From Benincasa hispida (Eukaryota; Streptophyta; Magnoliopsida; Cucurbitales; Cucurbitaceae): a stretch of DNA of 64,000 nt. The stretch is taken from NCBI RefSeq assembly GCF_009727055.1, contig NC_052352.1, positions 28,989,283-29,053,282 of the forward strand. Reading direction: 5' to 3'. Shown piece by piece: positions 42,598 through 54,085 of the stretch; position 1 is the first letter of the stretch; the number at the start of each line of letters is the position of its first letter. The position numbers and the translations under genes were made by a program. The notes under the pieces were generated by a model. It worked only from the letters and a program-made list of their open reading frames with translations, had not been told where the DNA came from and ran no database searches.

Positions 42598-44199
42598 TGT
42601 TTGTTAGCTCTAAAAAAAGTTATTATTCTTAGCTTCATTCGGGCTCATTAGTGGATTTTATGTGTTTATTTCCCTATTTTGTAGGTATCGAGCAACCAAA
42701 AGGTAGAATTAGTCATTTGGTGAAGAATGGGGCTAATTTGAAGCAATTTGGAGTTGATTTGAATGTCTGGACTTCAAAGGAGTTGAAAAGACCAAAATGT
42801 CATCAAATTCCACCGAGTATGGTCAGCCATCGAGCACCATCGAGTAAAAGGCTGTCAAGTAATCAAGAAAATGCTACTGAGTCAAAGAGCATCGAGTATC
42901 GAGTCGTCGACCATCGAGTAGTGAGTATCTAACAACGGACGCAGTATTGCAACGCTACTCCAAGCGTCGCGACGCTCCGAAGTTGCATCATTGCCAGCGT
43001 CCCAATGTATCTAAAAGCTGAACTCCAACGTTTGAAGGCAGAAGCGTCAGCGTTGCAATGCTGCGGCAATTGATGGAGATGGAGCTGAGCACGCGTGCAA
43101 ATGAGTGTTGGACTATGCGTTGGACTTCTTGTCTGACGCTTCCCTCTTGCCGTATTAATGTTGCAACGCTATTCCAAGCGTTGCAATGCTGCGTTGATCA
43201 CTATATATCTCTCTTTTCGTTCCTAGGTCAAAATATGCTGATTCTTGGAGGTGAATGCATGGAGGCTGAAGTCAGACTTCCTTCTTCTTCTATTCTCTTC
43301 ATTCTTTTTAGTATCCTTAGGTTAGTTTTGCTTTTTATTTTGGGTTGTAATCGATGGATTGGAGGTTCGTTTTTGATTTGTCTATCAATTGAGAGGTAAT
43401 CTCTATCTAATTTCTTTGAGCAAGAGCCTTATGTTAATTTCTTGAAGGTTTTCTGATTAATTTAATTGTAATCTTGTGAATTCTTTAGATGGTTTCGTTT
43501 TAGTATTAATAGAGTTTTGATGAATTCTTCTGACATATTAATTTGTTGAAATTATTTTTTGCAAAATCGTCATAGCCTGTGCAATATTGATTGATTAAGT
43601 TGCACGCATTAGGATTGCGTGTGTGAAACCTATACTTTTTCTGACCAAATGCATATATGCCCTAATATAATCCTTCCCAAATAAATCATGCTATAAGATA
43701 TGGCTTTTCGGCTTGTAGTATGTCTCAATTATCGAACCCTTTCTTAATGCTTTTCAGTTTTAACTTGTATGTCGCTGAAAAGGAAAAGTTTTAAACTGAA
43801 TTAGGGCTGATTTGGATTTTTATGAAAATTGGCTAATTGAGCTATTAGAATTTCTAATAGGTTGAGGGTTGACAAATTTCGTATAATTAATTGATGCCTA
43901 ATGAAAGAAATTGCATAGAAACTCTTTCTTGCTTTAGAAATTAGATAGACTCCTATCCTAGATTACATTTACCCCTTTTATTTTAACTTCACACATGTTA
44001 TTTCTTCCACATCAAGACCCCCATTTATCGCTTTGGTTAGAAAATTAACTTAATGAAACTAATTGCGCTTCTCCATGAATCGACTTGGACTTACCACTGC
44101 TACTACCTATTTGTAGTAATAAAAGTAGTTCGGTAATTACAAATTTTCTTTTGTTTTGAATTGGAGTCAAATTAACGACATCGATCCCCAATCTGAACA
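42598..44199 (+). mobile_element. B-family LTR (B2), 1602 bp
   Basis: Starts TGTTTGTTAGCTC right after the polypurine tract and ends AATCTGAACA. U3 contains many CATCGAGTA units (42830-42930) and the palindrome AGCGTCGCGACGCT (42963-42976), with further GTTGCAACGCT copies to 43190. These are followed at once by TTGATCACTATATATC, the likely TATA region. It serves as 3' LTR of one B unit and 5' LTR of the next. Confidence 0.92.
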
Positions 44200-45187
44200 A
44201 AAATGGGGTACCCATCGAGTAGTATCTTGTGTGCTTTGATTGTCTTGCTTGCTATTTGCTCTGTTGTTATTATGATAGTTTGTGACACACTCTTCCTGTA
44301 ATAAAATTTTCATGAAAGAACGTTAGGAAAGCATGATCATGATTTTAGCCCAAATTTAAAAATTTTTCTTGTCTCCCATGCATCTTTGAGTCATTGCTTT
44401 TGGGAAATTAAAGCCTTGCATGCTTAGAATTGGGTTATCTGGTTTGTACTTCTGTTTTCATCCCGAAAGGTCCACCTTTGACCTAGGAGTAACTATACTT
44501 GTTTTAGAGAAAAACTAGACAAAGTGGATAAAATAAAGCCTACTGTAAAAAAAAAAGAGAGAGGGAGAGAGAAAGAAAGAAATAAAGAAAAACAAATTAG
44601 TTGCAATTCTGAAGAAAAAAACTATAGAAAAAAATACATAAAAAATGAGGCATAAATGGTGTGCCTGCAAAAAAAATAGTGTGTGTGTGCATGGATAGAG
44701 GTGAAAATAGCTACCTCCGCCGTGTCTAGTTAGGGCCCGCAAGAAAAGAGTGATAGGTTCCCAGTGGTGGGATGTGAAAGCTAGCCCTCTAGGTAAAATA
44801 AATTCCCTTTATGTTTTATGTGTGTGAGTTTAGGCACCCTTGTCTTAGTGTTGCCCTGTTTATGCAAGTTGGTATGTCTATGGTTGATAACCGAACCAAA
44901 ATAAGGGAAAATGGGATGAGGACCTTATAAAACCTTTCTAAGCTGTGCAAGCTTAACTAGCAAGACTCTAGGCTCAATCATGCATGAATAGATCAAGAAT
45001 TCTTATTAAAATTGTCCTTCATTGATTGATCTTAATTAAATTTAGTTCTTGAGTACAAATTTCATTCTAACTGACTGTTGAGACTAGAGTAACAACTTTG
45101 CGAATTAAGCCAACATGTTTTTAATTATTTTCCTACTTGATTGTGTGTTTCTACCTTGCTTAGGACGAGCAAGAATTAAGTTGGGGG
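44200..45187 (+). mobile_element. B-family internal region (second unit), 988 bp
   Basis: Non-coding; aligns end to end with the first unit's internal part (636 + 349 bp). It has a decayed primer site (TGGGGTACCCATCGAG), a purine run near 44549-44600 and a hairpin/polypurine tract at 45155-45187 (stem now imperfect, CTTGCTTA / GGA / CGAGCAAG). Confidence 0.88.
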
Positions 45188-46727
45188 TATTTGTTAGCTC
45201 TTAAAAAAGAGCTATTATTTATAGCTTAATTAGGGTTCGTTAGTGGATTTTATGTGTTTATTTCTCTATTTTGTAGATATTAGGCAACCAAGAGGTAGAA
45301 TTAGTCATTTGGTGAAGAACGGAGTTAATTTAAAGCAATTTGGAGTTGATTTGAACATCCAGGCTTCAAAGAAGTTGAAAAGACCCAAATGCCATCAAAT
45401 TCCACCGAGTATGGTCAGCCATCGAGCACCATCGAGTACCATCGAGTAAAAGGCTGTCAAGTAATCAAGAAAATTCAATTGAGTCAACGAGCATCGAGTA
45501 TCGAGTCGTCGTCCATCGAGCAGTGAGTATCTAGCAACAGACGAGTATTGCAACGCTACTCCAAGCATTGTGACGCTTCAAAGTTGCATCATCGCCAGCG
45601 TCCCAACGCATCTCAACGCTGAACTCCAACGCTTGAAGGCAGAAGCATTAGCGTTGAAACGCTTCTTTAGAGCGATGCAACGTTGCGACAATTGATGAAG
45701 CGTTGCAACGCTACGTTGATCACTATATATTCCTTTTCTCAGCCCTAGGTTGAAATATGCTGATCCTTAGAGGTGAATGCATGGAGGTCGAAGTCAGACT
45801 TCTTCTTCTATTCCCTTCAATTTTTAGTATCCTTAAGTTAGTTTTGCTTTTTTTTTTTTGGGTTGTAATCAATGGATTGGAGGTTTGTTCTTGATTTGTC
45901 TGTGAATTGAGAGGTAATCTTTATCTAATTTCTTTGAGCAAGAGCCTTATGTTAATTTTTTGAAGGTTTTCTAATTAATTTAACTGTACTCTTGCGAATT
46001 CTTTAGATGGATTCGTTTTAATATTAATAGAGTTATGATGATTTTTTTTGACAAATTAATTTGTTGAAATTCTTGTTTGCAAAATCTTCATACCCTGTGC
46101 AATATTGATTGATTAAGTTGCACGTATTAAGATCACATGTGTGAAGTCTAGACTTTTTCTGACCAAATGCATGTATGTCTTAATATAATCTTTTCCAAAT
46201 AAAGCATGCTATAAGATATGGCTTTCCGGCTTGTAGTATGTCTCAACAATCGAATACTTTCTTAATGCTTTTCAGCTTTAACTTGTATGCTGCAGAGAAG
46301 GAAAACTTTTAAACTGAATTAGGGCTGATTTGGATTTTTTTAAAAATTGGCTAATTAGGCTATTAGAATTTCTAATAAGTTGAGAGGTTGACAGATTTAG
46401 TATAATTAATTGATGCCTAATGAAAGAAATCACATAGGAACTCTCTTTTGCTCTAGAAATTAGATAGACTCTTATCCTAGATTACATTTACCCCTTTTAT
46501 TTTAATTTCACGCATGTTATCTCTTCCACATTAAGACCCCAATTTATTGCTTTGGTTAGAAAATTAACTTAATGAAACCAATCACGCTTCTCTGCGGATC
46601 AACTCGGACTTACCACTATTGTTATGTTTTAGTTGTGATAGGAGTAGTTCGATATTTACAATTTTTCTTTTTCTTTTTTCTTTTTAAGATTTTCAGTCGA
46701 ATTAACGACATCGATCCCCGCCGAATA
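45188..46727 (+). mobile_element. B-family LTR (B3), 1540 bp
   Basis: Begins TATTTGTTAGCTC (TG mutated to TA) with a perfect 8-bp hairpin TAGCTCTT / AAAA / AAGAGCTA at 45195-45214. It ends CCGAATA (CA mutated to TA). The palindromic GCGTTGCAACGC lies near 45699-45711, directly upstream of TTGATCACTATATATTCC. Confidence 0.92.
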
Positions 46728-46889
46728 AAAATGGCATCGTTGTCGGGAAGCTATTGACGTTTCGTTAGTTAAATTTCTAGTTAGATTATTCTTTTGATTT
46801 TGATTTGTTTTCCTTTTTGTGTCATTGTTCTAAACATGGACAAATATCATCAACAAGGATGGGAACAATCAAGTGGAGCATCTCGACTT
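46728..46889 (+). mobile_element. B-family primer site, leader and gag start
   Basis: TGGCATCGTTGTCGGGAA (46732-46749) is a tRNA-Asp primer site with four changes. After a T-rich leader, an ATG at 46836 opens MDKYHQQGWEQSSGAS, which looks like the start of a gag protein. At 46890 the sequence jumps into position 54 of another B LTR. So a longer B relative once encoded gag, and nearly all its internal region was deleted here. Confidence 0.75.
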
Positions 46890-47425
46890 AGTGGATTTTA
46901 TGTGTTTATTTCCCTAATTTTTAGGTACCGAGTAATCATGAGGTATAATTAATCATTTGGTGAAGAATTGGGTTAATTTGAAGCAATTTGAAGTTGATTT
47001 GAATATCCGGGTTTCAGAAGAGTTGAAAAGACCAAAATGCCATCGAGTTCCATTGCGAATGATTAGCCATCGAGCATCATCGAGTAAAAGGCTTTCAAGT
47101 AATCAAGAAAATGCTGCCAAGTCAACGAGCATCGAGTATCGAGTCGTCAAGCATCGAGTAGTGAGTACTTGGCAGTGGACACAGCGTTGCAATGCTACTC
47201 CAAGCATCGCGATGCTCTGAAGTTGCATTATCGCCATCGTCCCAATGCATCTCAATCCTAAACTTCAATGCTTGAAGGCAGAAGCATCAACGTTGCAACA
47301 CTTCTTTAAAGCGTTGCAATACTGCGACAATTGTTGGATATAGAGTGGAGTGTGCATGTAAGTGAGCGTTGAACTATGCGTTGGACTTCTTGTCTGACGC
47401 TTCCTTCTTGCTGCATCAACGTTTC

Positions 47426-49462
47426 TGTAAACCCCGAACTCTAAGTTTCCTAGATAAGCATGTTAGCCAAAGAAATGTTATATTAAATATTTAACCAATT
47501 GAAATCCATGTTATTTATAGGAGTTATGAAGGATGGGAAGGAAAAACACTAAATGAAAAGGTTCACTAATTTGCTTTGGCTGGAGGCACTAAATGTGGGG
47601 GTGACGTGGTGGTTTAATCCTTGAACTCGGGAGGCGATAGGAAGATTAAAAGGAAGTGAAACTTCAAAAGCATGGTTTCGGAAATTGGCATGAGCAAATT
47701 TAGTGAAATTAGTGCCATTTGAAAGCTGGGAGAATATAGTTTTCAAGGTTGTCTTGTCGGAGAAAGATTGCAAGAGGAGAAGAACAAAAGTGAAGAATTT
47801 GCAGAAGAGGCAGAATCTCAGATTAATCAGGATCCGAGTGAAGATTGGAAGCTCCAGGCCAAACCATAAGGAATTTTCGGCTGAAATTTTAAAGTAAGAA
47901 AGTTAGCTCAATTTTAAACAAGTTTGTAGAAGGACGTTTCTTGAAAAGAGTTCTGGATTTTGAGTTATGAATTTTTGACATTGGAATAGAGAATCTGTGC
48001 AGAAGCAGACAGCTGCTTAGGAAGAACAAGCAAACAGCTCACCGTGGAGAGCGAGAGCAAGAAGAGGAGGATGAGGATCTCGCTCAGGATGATAATCTCA
48101 CTGATCTTGTGATGGGGATCTCGCTCAAGAAGGAAATCTCGCTAGAAATGTGGGCTGAATCTCGTTGGTGAGGAAGCAAAGCTTGTTAGAGGAGGTGAGT
48201 ATTGCTAGGATGAAAGTTTTGCTAGGAAAAGCTTGATCTCGCTCATGATGAGGATGAATTCACTCATGATGATTATCTCGCTAGTAATGCTGTCTTTGTT
48301 GATGAAAGTTCCATTAGTAAATGAACTATTTGAGGTATTTTGCTAAGAATTCTAGGTAGTTTAACCGGGAATTGTGTCCTTTCAGGCCAAGAAGGCTAGG
48401 AGAGGCGTATAAACCGTTAAGAGCCCCGACGAGCTGTGAGTGACTAAGTGAACTTAATGTTTTCAATACTTATGCATATAAGGCCAAGTAAGTTACAGTG
48501 ATGTTAATGGTGAATTTATACTCCCTCAAGCAACAAATGGTTATTGAATAGCTTAACGTTCCCCAGCTTGTATATGTTTAACACAGGCCAAGGTATGTTG
48601 TGAAATCATTACAAAAGTTAAGTTTCTAATGTTGAAATATACTTCCTTGAAGAAGGCTATGATAGAATGAGTTCTTGTGTAAATGATATGCAATGAAACT
48701 TAATTTGATGCTACGAAATAGCCCGATACTGAAGGACATGGAGAAGGTATCTGGGTAATAGTACCTAAGGTATTGACGGTACTTAGAAAACTCCACGTGC
48801 ACGTAGGTAGTTCTGAATGAGAGGCTGAAGTATGGGTCTCCTAGGCCATACATCACCAAAGGGAGGCCGAAGTATGGGTCTCTTGGCCGATAATAGACCG
48901 TTCTCAACTAAGGAAATCAATGATGTTTAAATGATGTACAAGAATGTTTAAGAACTATTATTTAGAGAAAGTTGCTTGAGATACTCATCAGTATACTTAC
49001 ATGTTTATAGTGATGTAATGCATGATGTAATATGACTCTATAGTCACTCACTGGGCTACCAGCTCACAGATTTTCTGTGTTTTTCATTTACAGGTAGCGG
49101 TCAGATTCGTCAAGGTTGATCCTGTTACTACTTGCCACTGAAAGGCCCGGCTTATTAAGAAGACTTATGTTGATGATCTGTTTATGTACACATGTCTTGA
49201 GAGGGACTAGGGCTTTGTTAGAGATGTTTAGGCCCAACTGTAAATATTTTTTTTGTAGATGTTATGTCATGGCTGAATGCATATGATTATATAATCTTAC
49301 GTAGAACCTTAAGGAGGCATGCTAGATGCATACATTATTAATGATTAATAGGTTGACATTTAGATTAGAAGGCTAAGGTGGTGAGTGTTGGCAGTAGGGC
49401 TAGTAACTACCATGGTCATATCTTCTTTCAGATTAAGAGGGTAATCTGGAAGGGGGTGTGAC
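47426..49462 (+). repeat. 5' LTR of element D (2037 bp)
   Basis: TGTAAACCCCGAACTC ... GGGGGTGTGAC. The final A of the expected TGACA is absent (TGACG). Closely similar to the 3' LTR, but with only one unit of the GATCTCGCTCATGATGAG repeat (near 48234) and a rearranged patch at 48820-48900. Confidence 0.93.
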
Positions 49463-49466
49463 GAGT

Positions 49467-49478
49467 TGGTATCAGAGA
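49467..49478 (+). promoter_or_regulatory. Primer binding site of element D, initiator tRNA-Met
   Basis: TGGTATCAGAGA, 4 bp after the 5' LTR; the consensus TGGTATCAGAGC differs only in the last base. Confidence 0.92.
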
Positions 49479-49569
49479 ATATGGTTTTGGGAATAGAAGG
49501 GAAAGTTCATGCATAAGTCTAAGTCCCTAAAGTGTGAGTCCATATCATGTGTACATTCTAATAGGTGAA

Positions 49570-50500
49570 ATGCCGAGGCAATGTGGCTGACAGAGTAAGC
49601 AGACAGGAGGCAAGAATATTGACCCTACCAATTGGGGCCCGGAGGTTAGGAAGAACCCACCGGGTGGGAAAAAGAAGGTGAACGATCCAGTGGGCCAAGA
49701 AACGAGGTCTGAGGGAGAGTCTAGTACTCCCCAGGCAAGGTTATGAGTTATCCAAAGGACAGAAAAGTAGGGTTAGCCACCTTTCTACTACAGAAAGAAG
49801 CAGAGAAATGGTAGAAAGTGAAATCCGCCAGACGAGCCAGTACCGATGCAATGTTATGGCCTGAGTTCAGGAAGGCCTTTGAAGACAAGTATTACCCCAG
49901 CTTGTTCCGAGATGCGAAAAGGGATGAGTTCCTCAGAATGACGCAGGGAACGATGTCTGTGGTAGAATATGAGCAGAAACAGAGTTATCACAGTATGCTC
50001 TGCCGATTATTGCTGAGGAAAGAGATAGATGCAGGAAATTTGAACAAGGTTTGAGGAAAGAAATCAGAACTTCGGTGACATCCATGGCTAATTGGCTAGA
50101 TTTTAACCAGTTAGTAGAAATGGCGACACGAGTCGAATCGAGTTTGGCAGATGATGAGCAGTTGCCAAGGGGTAGTGAGGCAGTAGTAGGGCCGAGAGAT
50201 AGGGGATCCCGACCTCCAGTTGCAACTCAGACTAGTGGAAGCCAACTCAGAGGAACAAGTTGGCAGGGATCCAGGAAAAGGAAATTGAGACCCTCAACTA
50301 GTACAGTTAGCCAACCAGAGATTCCACGAGCTGGTGAATCGGTAGCCAGCACAGACAGGAAACCGACGTGCCCTAGTTGTGGCAAGAGGCATCTTGGAGT
50401 ATGCTATAGTGGCAGAGGTGTATGTTTCCAATGTGGACAAGCAGGGAATTTTAAAAGGGACTGTCCCAAGGTGAACAGGGATGCCCCAATAGCACAATAG
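49570..50500 (+). pseudogene. Element D gag remnant
   Basis: Opens at ATG 49570 (MPRQCG then a stop). Capsid motifs follow: DRKVGLATFLLQKEAEKW, then TAG in place of a Trp codon, WPEFRKAFEDKYYP and a frameshift near 49990. The 50051-50500 frame has a basic linker and ends in the zinc knuckle CFQCGQAGNFKRDC (50423-50464), in which the His of CX2CX4HX4C has become Asn, so zinc binding would be impaired. Confidence 0.9.
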
Positions 50501-50639
50501 ACAACCTCCCAGACAGTTAACTAACCAAAGGGCACTGGAAATCGAGGCAATGGGTCAAGTGGTGCCAAGCAGAAGAATGTCGTAGATCGACCTCAACAAC
50601 AGGGGCGAGTGTATGCCGTGACACACTAGAAGGCAACCG

Positions 50640-51258
50640 AGTCTTCAGATGTTGTGACCGGTAATGTCATATTATGTGGACAGTCTGCTTTTTTTTATTT
50701 GACCCTAGTGCCACACATTTATTTATATCTAGCATGTATGCATCTACTATAGATAGGTTGGTTGAGCCTATGCCTGAAGAGTTATTTTTCTCTACCCCTT
50801 TGGGAGATATGATAATAGTAGATAAATGTTATAATCATTGTGAGATACTGATCAATGGTCAGGACTTTTATGCTAATTTACTTCCCTTGGAGCTGTTGGA
50901 GTTTGATGCTATCCTGGGGATGGATTTTCTAAGTAAGTATCGTGCTTCAGTGGATTGTTACAAAAAAGAGGTAGTGCTCAGAAAATCAAATGGCCAGGAT
51001 GCAATACTAGCAGGAATTAAAAGATTAACTGCAGGGAATTTGATATCAGCAGTGAAAGCTAGGAAGCTACTGAGCAAGGGATGTAAAGCCTATCTAGCTC
51101 ACGTAGTGGTTGCTCAAGGGAAAGAGCTGAACCCAGAAGATGTCCCCATGGTAAATGAGTTTCGGGATGTATTTCCTAAGGAATTATCGGGATTGCCACC
51201 TGACAAAGAGGTGGAGTTCACTATTGATTTAATTCCAGGAACAACTCTTATATCATAG
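50640..51258 (+). pseudogene. Element D aspartic protease remnant
   Basis: DVVTGN leads through a frameshift in a T8 run (50689-50696) to FDPSATHLFISS, the retropepsin active site with Ser replacing the usual Gly. LLPLELLEFDAILGMDFLS follows, the family's typical C-terminal motif. The tail continues to LIPGTTLIS and a TAG at 51256. Confidence 0.9.
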
Positions 51259-52500
51259 GCACCGTATAGAATGGCGCCAACTGAGTTAAAAGAATTAAAG
51301 GTTCAACTACAGAAGTTAATTGACAAGGGATACATTTGACCTAGTGTATCGCCTTGGGGAGCTCTGGTGTTATTTGTAAGGAAGAAAGACGGTACACTTG
51401 GATTATGTATCGACTATAGGCAGCTGAATAAGGTAACAATTAAGAATAAATATATGTTACCATGCATTGATGATTTGTTTGATCAGCTAAGAGAAGCCAC
51501 AGTGTTTTCAAAGATAGACCTGAGATCGAGGTATCATCAATTGAAGGTAAAGGAAGCTGACATTCCTAAAACCGCATTTAGAACAAGATATGGACACTAT
51601 GAATTTCTAGTAATGCCATTCGGACTGACAAATGCCCCTGCGGTATTCATGGATCTTATGAACATGATATTTCATTCCTACTTGGACCAGTTCATGATAG
51701 TATTCATTGATGATATACTGATATATTCTGGTAGTAGGGAGGATCATATAACCCACCTGAAGATAGTATTGAAGACGTTGCGAGATAGGCAGTTGTATGC
51801 TAAGTTCAGTAAATGTGATTTTTGGTTAGATCTGGTCGTATTTCTTGGGCATGTTGTTTCAGCAGATGGTATCAGTGTAGATTCCCAGAAGACAGAAGCA
51901 ATAGTTAATTGGGAATGACCCACGACTGTTTCAGAGATACGCAGTTTCCTAGGTTTGGCAGGTTATTACCGGATGTTTATGGAGGGTTTCTTTAAGATAG
52001 CCCTTCCGCTGACGAACCTGACCAAGAAAGGCGTGAGGTTTGAGTGGTCGTTGGAATGTGAGCATAGTTTTCAGGAGCTGAAATAGAGACTAATATCAGC
52101 GCTAGTGCTTACCTTGCCTGTTCTAGGCAAGGAATTTGAGATTTATTGTGACGCATCCCGACAAGGATTGGGATGTGGTTGACGTAGGATGGGAAAGTGA
52201 TTGCATATGCCTCTCGTTAACTTAAGAAGCATGAGAGCATTTATCCTACGCATGATCTGGAGTTGGCAGCAGTTGTTTTGGCTCTGAAGTTGTGGAGACA
52301 TTACCTATTTGGAGAGCGCTGCAGAATATTCACAGATCATAAAAGTTTAAAATATATCTTTGATAAAAAGAGTTAAATCTAAGACAAAGAAGATGGATTG
52401 AATTGATTAAAGATTATTGACTGTTCCATCGAGTACCACCCTGGTAAGGCTAATGTTGTAGTGGATGCACTAAGTAGGAAATCCTCGGGACCCAAGGCCA
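51259..52500 (+). pseudogene. Element D reverse transcriptase and RNase H
   Basis: APYRMAPTELKELKVQLQ and then IDKGYI, a TGA stop (51338) where Arg is expected, and the intact RT core [46 protein letters not shown] and the catalytic FIDDILIYS (51703-51729). After a TGA (51916, again for Arg) the thumb shows IRSFLGLAGYY. RNase H begins EIYCDASRQGLGC, then a frameshift, VIAYASR, a stop, and [15 protein letters not shown]. Domain order is typical of chromoviruses. Confidence 0.95.
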
Positions 52501-53830
52501 TTATTGGTACAATGAAAGGAATGATATTGTAAGAGTTCAGGAATTCTAGAATCATCTTATCAGTGGGACCGTCAGGAGGAGTGATAGCTACATTCCAGGT
52601 AAGGCCTACCTTAGTAGAAGACCTTAAGGAGGAACAGTTGAAAGACCCTGATCTTTAGAAGATTGCTGATGATGTAAGTAAAGGCATCAAAGCTGACTTT
52701 CAACTGAGAGCAAATAATGTACTAGAAAAGGAGGGGAGGATATGTGTGCCTAATAAGCCATAACTTAAACAAGCCATTCTAGAGGAAGCACATAGTTTCG
52801 CTTACGCTATGCATCTAGGAAGCACCAAGATGTATAGAACTTTGAAGAGATCTTACTGGTGGACTAGGATGAAGAAAGATATAGCCGAATATGTGGATCG
52901 ATGTATAGTCTCTCAATAAGTAAAACCTGAGAGACAAAGACCAGCAGGATTACTCAATCCACTCCCAGTGCCTGAGTAGAAGTGGGAACATGTGACAATG
53001 GACTTCCTGTTTGGATTACCTAGGACGCCCTCAGGATATGATGGTATTTGGGTAATAGTCGATAGACTAACCAAGAAGGCCAAGTTTATACCAGTAAAAG
53101 TTACTTTTACACTAGACCGTCTAGCTAAGATTTATGTGGATAGGATAATCAATCAATATGGAGCCCCAGTGTCGATAGTGTCAGACCGAGACTCGAGGTT
53201 TACTTCAAAATTCTGGCCTAGTTTACAAAAGGCTATGGGCACTAAATTGCATTTCAGTACGGTTTTTCATCCACAAATAGATGGACAGTCAGAAAGAACC
53301 ATACAGACATTGGAAGATATGTTTAGAGATTGTGTATTACAATTCAAGGGAAGTTGGGATACACAATTACCGTTGATTAAATTTGCATATAACAATAGCT
53401 ACCATTCTAGTATCGGAATGGCTCCCTATGAAGCGTTGTACGGTCAACCTTGCAGAACCCCAGTATGCTGGAACGAAGTCGGAGAACGACAATTATTGGG
53501 TCCATAATTAGTTCAACAAACAACAGAGAATGTGAAGCTTATCAGGGATAATCTTAAGGCGGCTTGTGATAGACAGAAGAGCTATGCTGATAAGCGAAGA
53601 AGAGAACTAGAATTTGAAGTCGAAGATCGGGTATTTCTGCAGCTGTCCCCATGGAAAGGAATTCTCCAGTTCGGGAGAAAAGGAAAGTTAAGTCCCCGGT
53701 ACATCGGACCATATGAAATTGTGGAACGAGTTGGTCCAGCAGCATATAGATTGCAGTTGCCGATGGAGCTCTCATATTCACGACGTATTTCATGTGTCAA
53801 TGTTAAGGAAATACGTGCTTGATCCTATGC
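52501..53830 (+). pseudogene. Element D integrase
   Basis: HHCC finger: EEAHSFAYAMHLGSTK ... DRCIVSQ, where the second Cys of CX2C is Ser, followed by a TAA. Core: TMDFLFGLPR (first Asp at 53001), SIVSDRDSRFTSKFW (second Asp), DGQSERTIQTLED (Glu). All three catalytic acids are present and the 53000-53500 stretch is open. A stop (TAA, 53506) and a frameshift near 53760 follow; C-terminal GPYEIVERVGPAAYRLQLP is the usual end of the integrase before the chromodomain. Confidence 0.95.
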
Positions 53831-53874
53831 ACATACTAGCAACACAACCAGTACAACTCAAAGAAGATTTATCT

Positions 53875-54036
53875 TACGAGGAAGAGGCCATTGAGATTTT
53901 AGATAGGAAAGACCAGGTACTCAGAAATAAGACGATTCCTTTGGTGAAGGTGCTATGGCGTAATCATGGAATCAAGGAGGTTACCTGGGAACCTGAAGAG
54001 CAAATGAGAAAGAGATATCCTCAACTTTTCAAATGA
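53875..54036 (+). pseudogene. Element D chromodomain
   Basis: YEEEAIEILDRKDQVL is followed by NKTIPLVKVLWRNHGI and VTWEPEEQMRKRYPQLF. Such C-terminal chromodomains on chromovirus integrases are thought to guide insertion into heterochromatin. The W...W...E pattern fits the Tekay/Del class. It is intact as a segment and ends with TGA at 54034. Confidence 0.92.
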
Positions 54037-54071
54037 CATGTCAGGTAAATTTCGAGGATGAAATTTCTTTT

Positions 54072-54085
54072 AAGGGGGAGATGAA
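54072..54085 (+). promoter_or_regulatory. Polypurine tract of element D
   Basis: AAGGGGGAGATGAA immediately before the 3' LTR, the usual primer for plus-strand synthesis. Confidence 0.9.
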
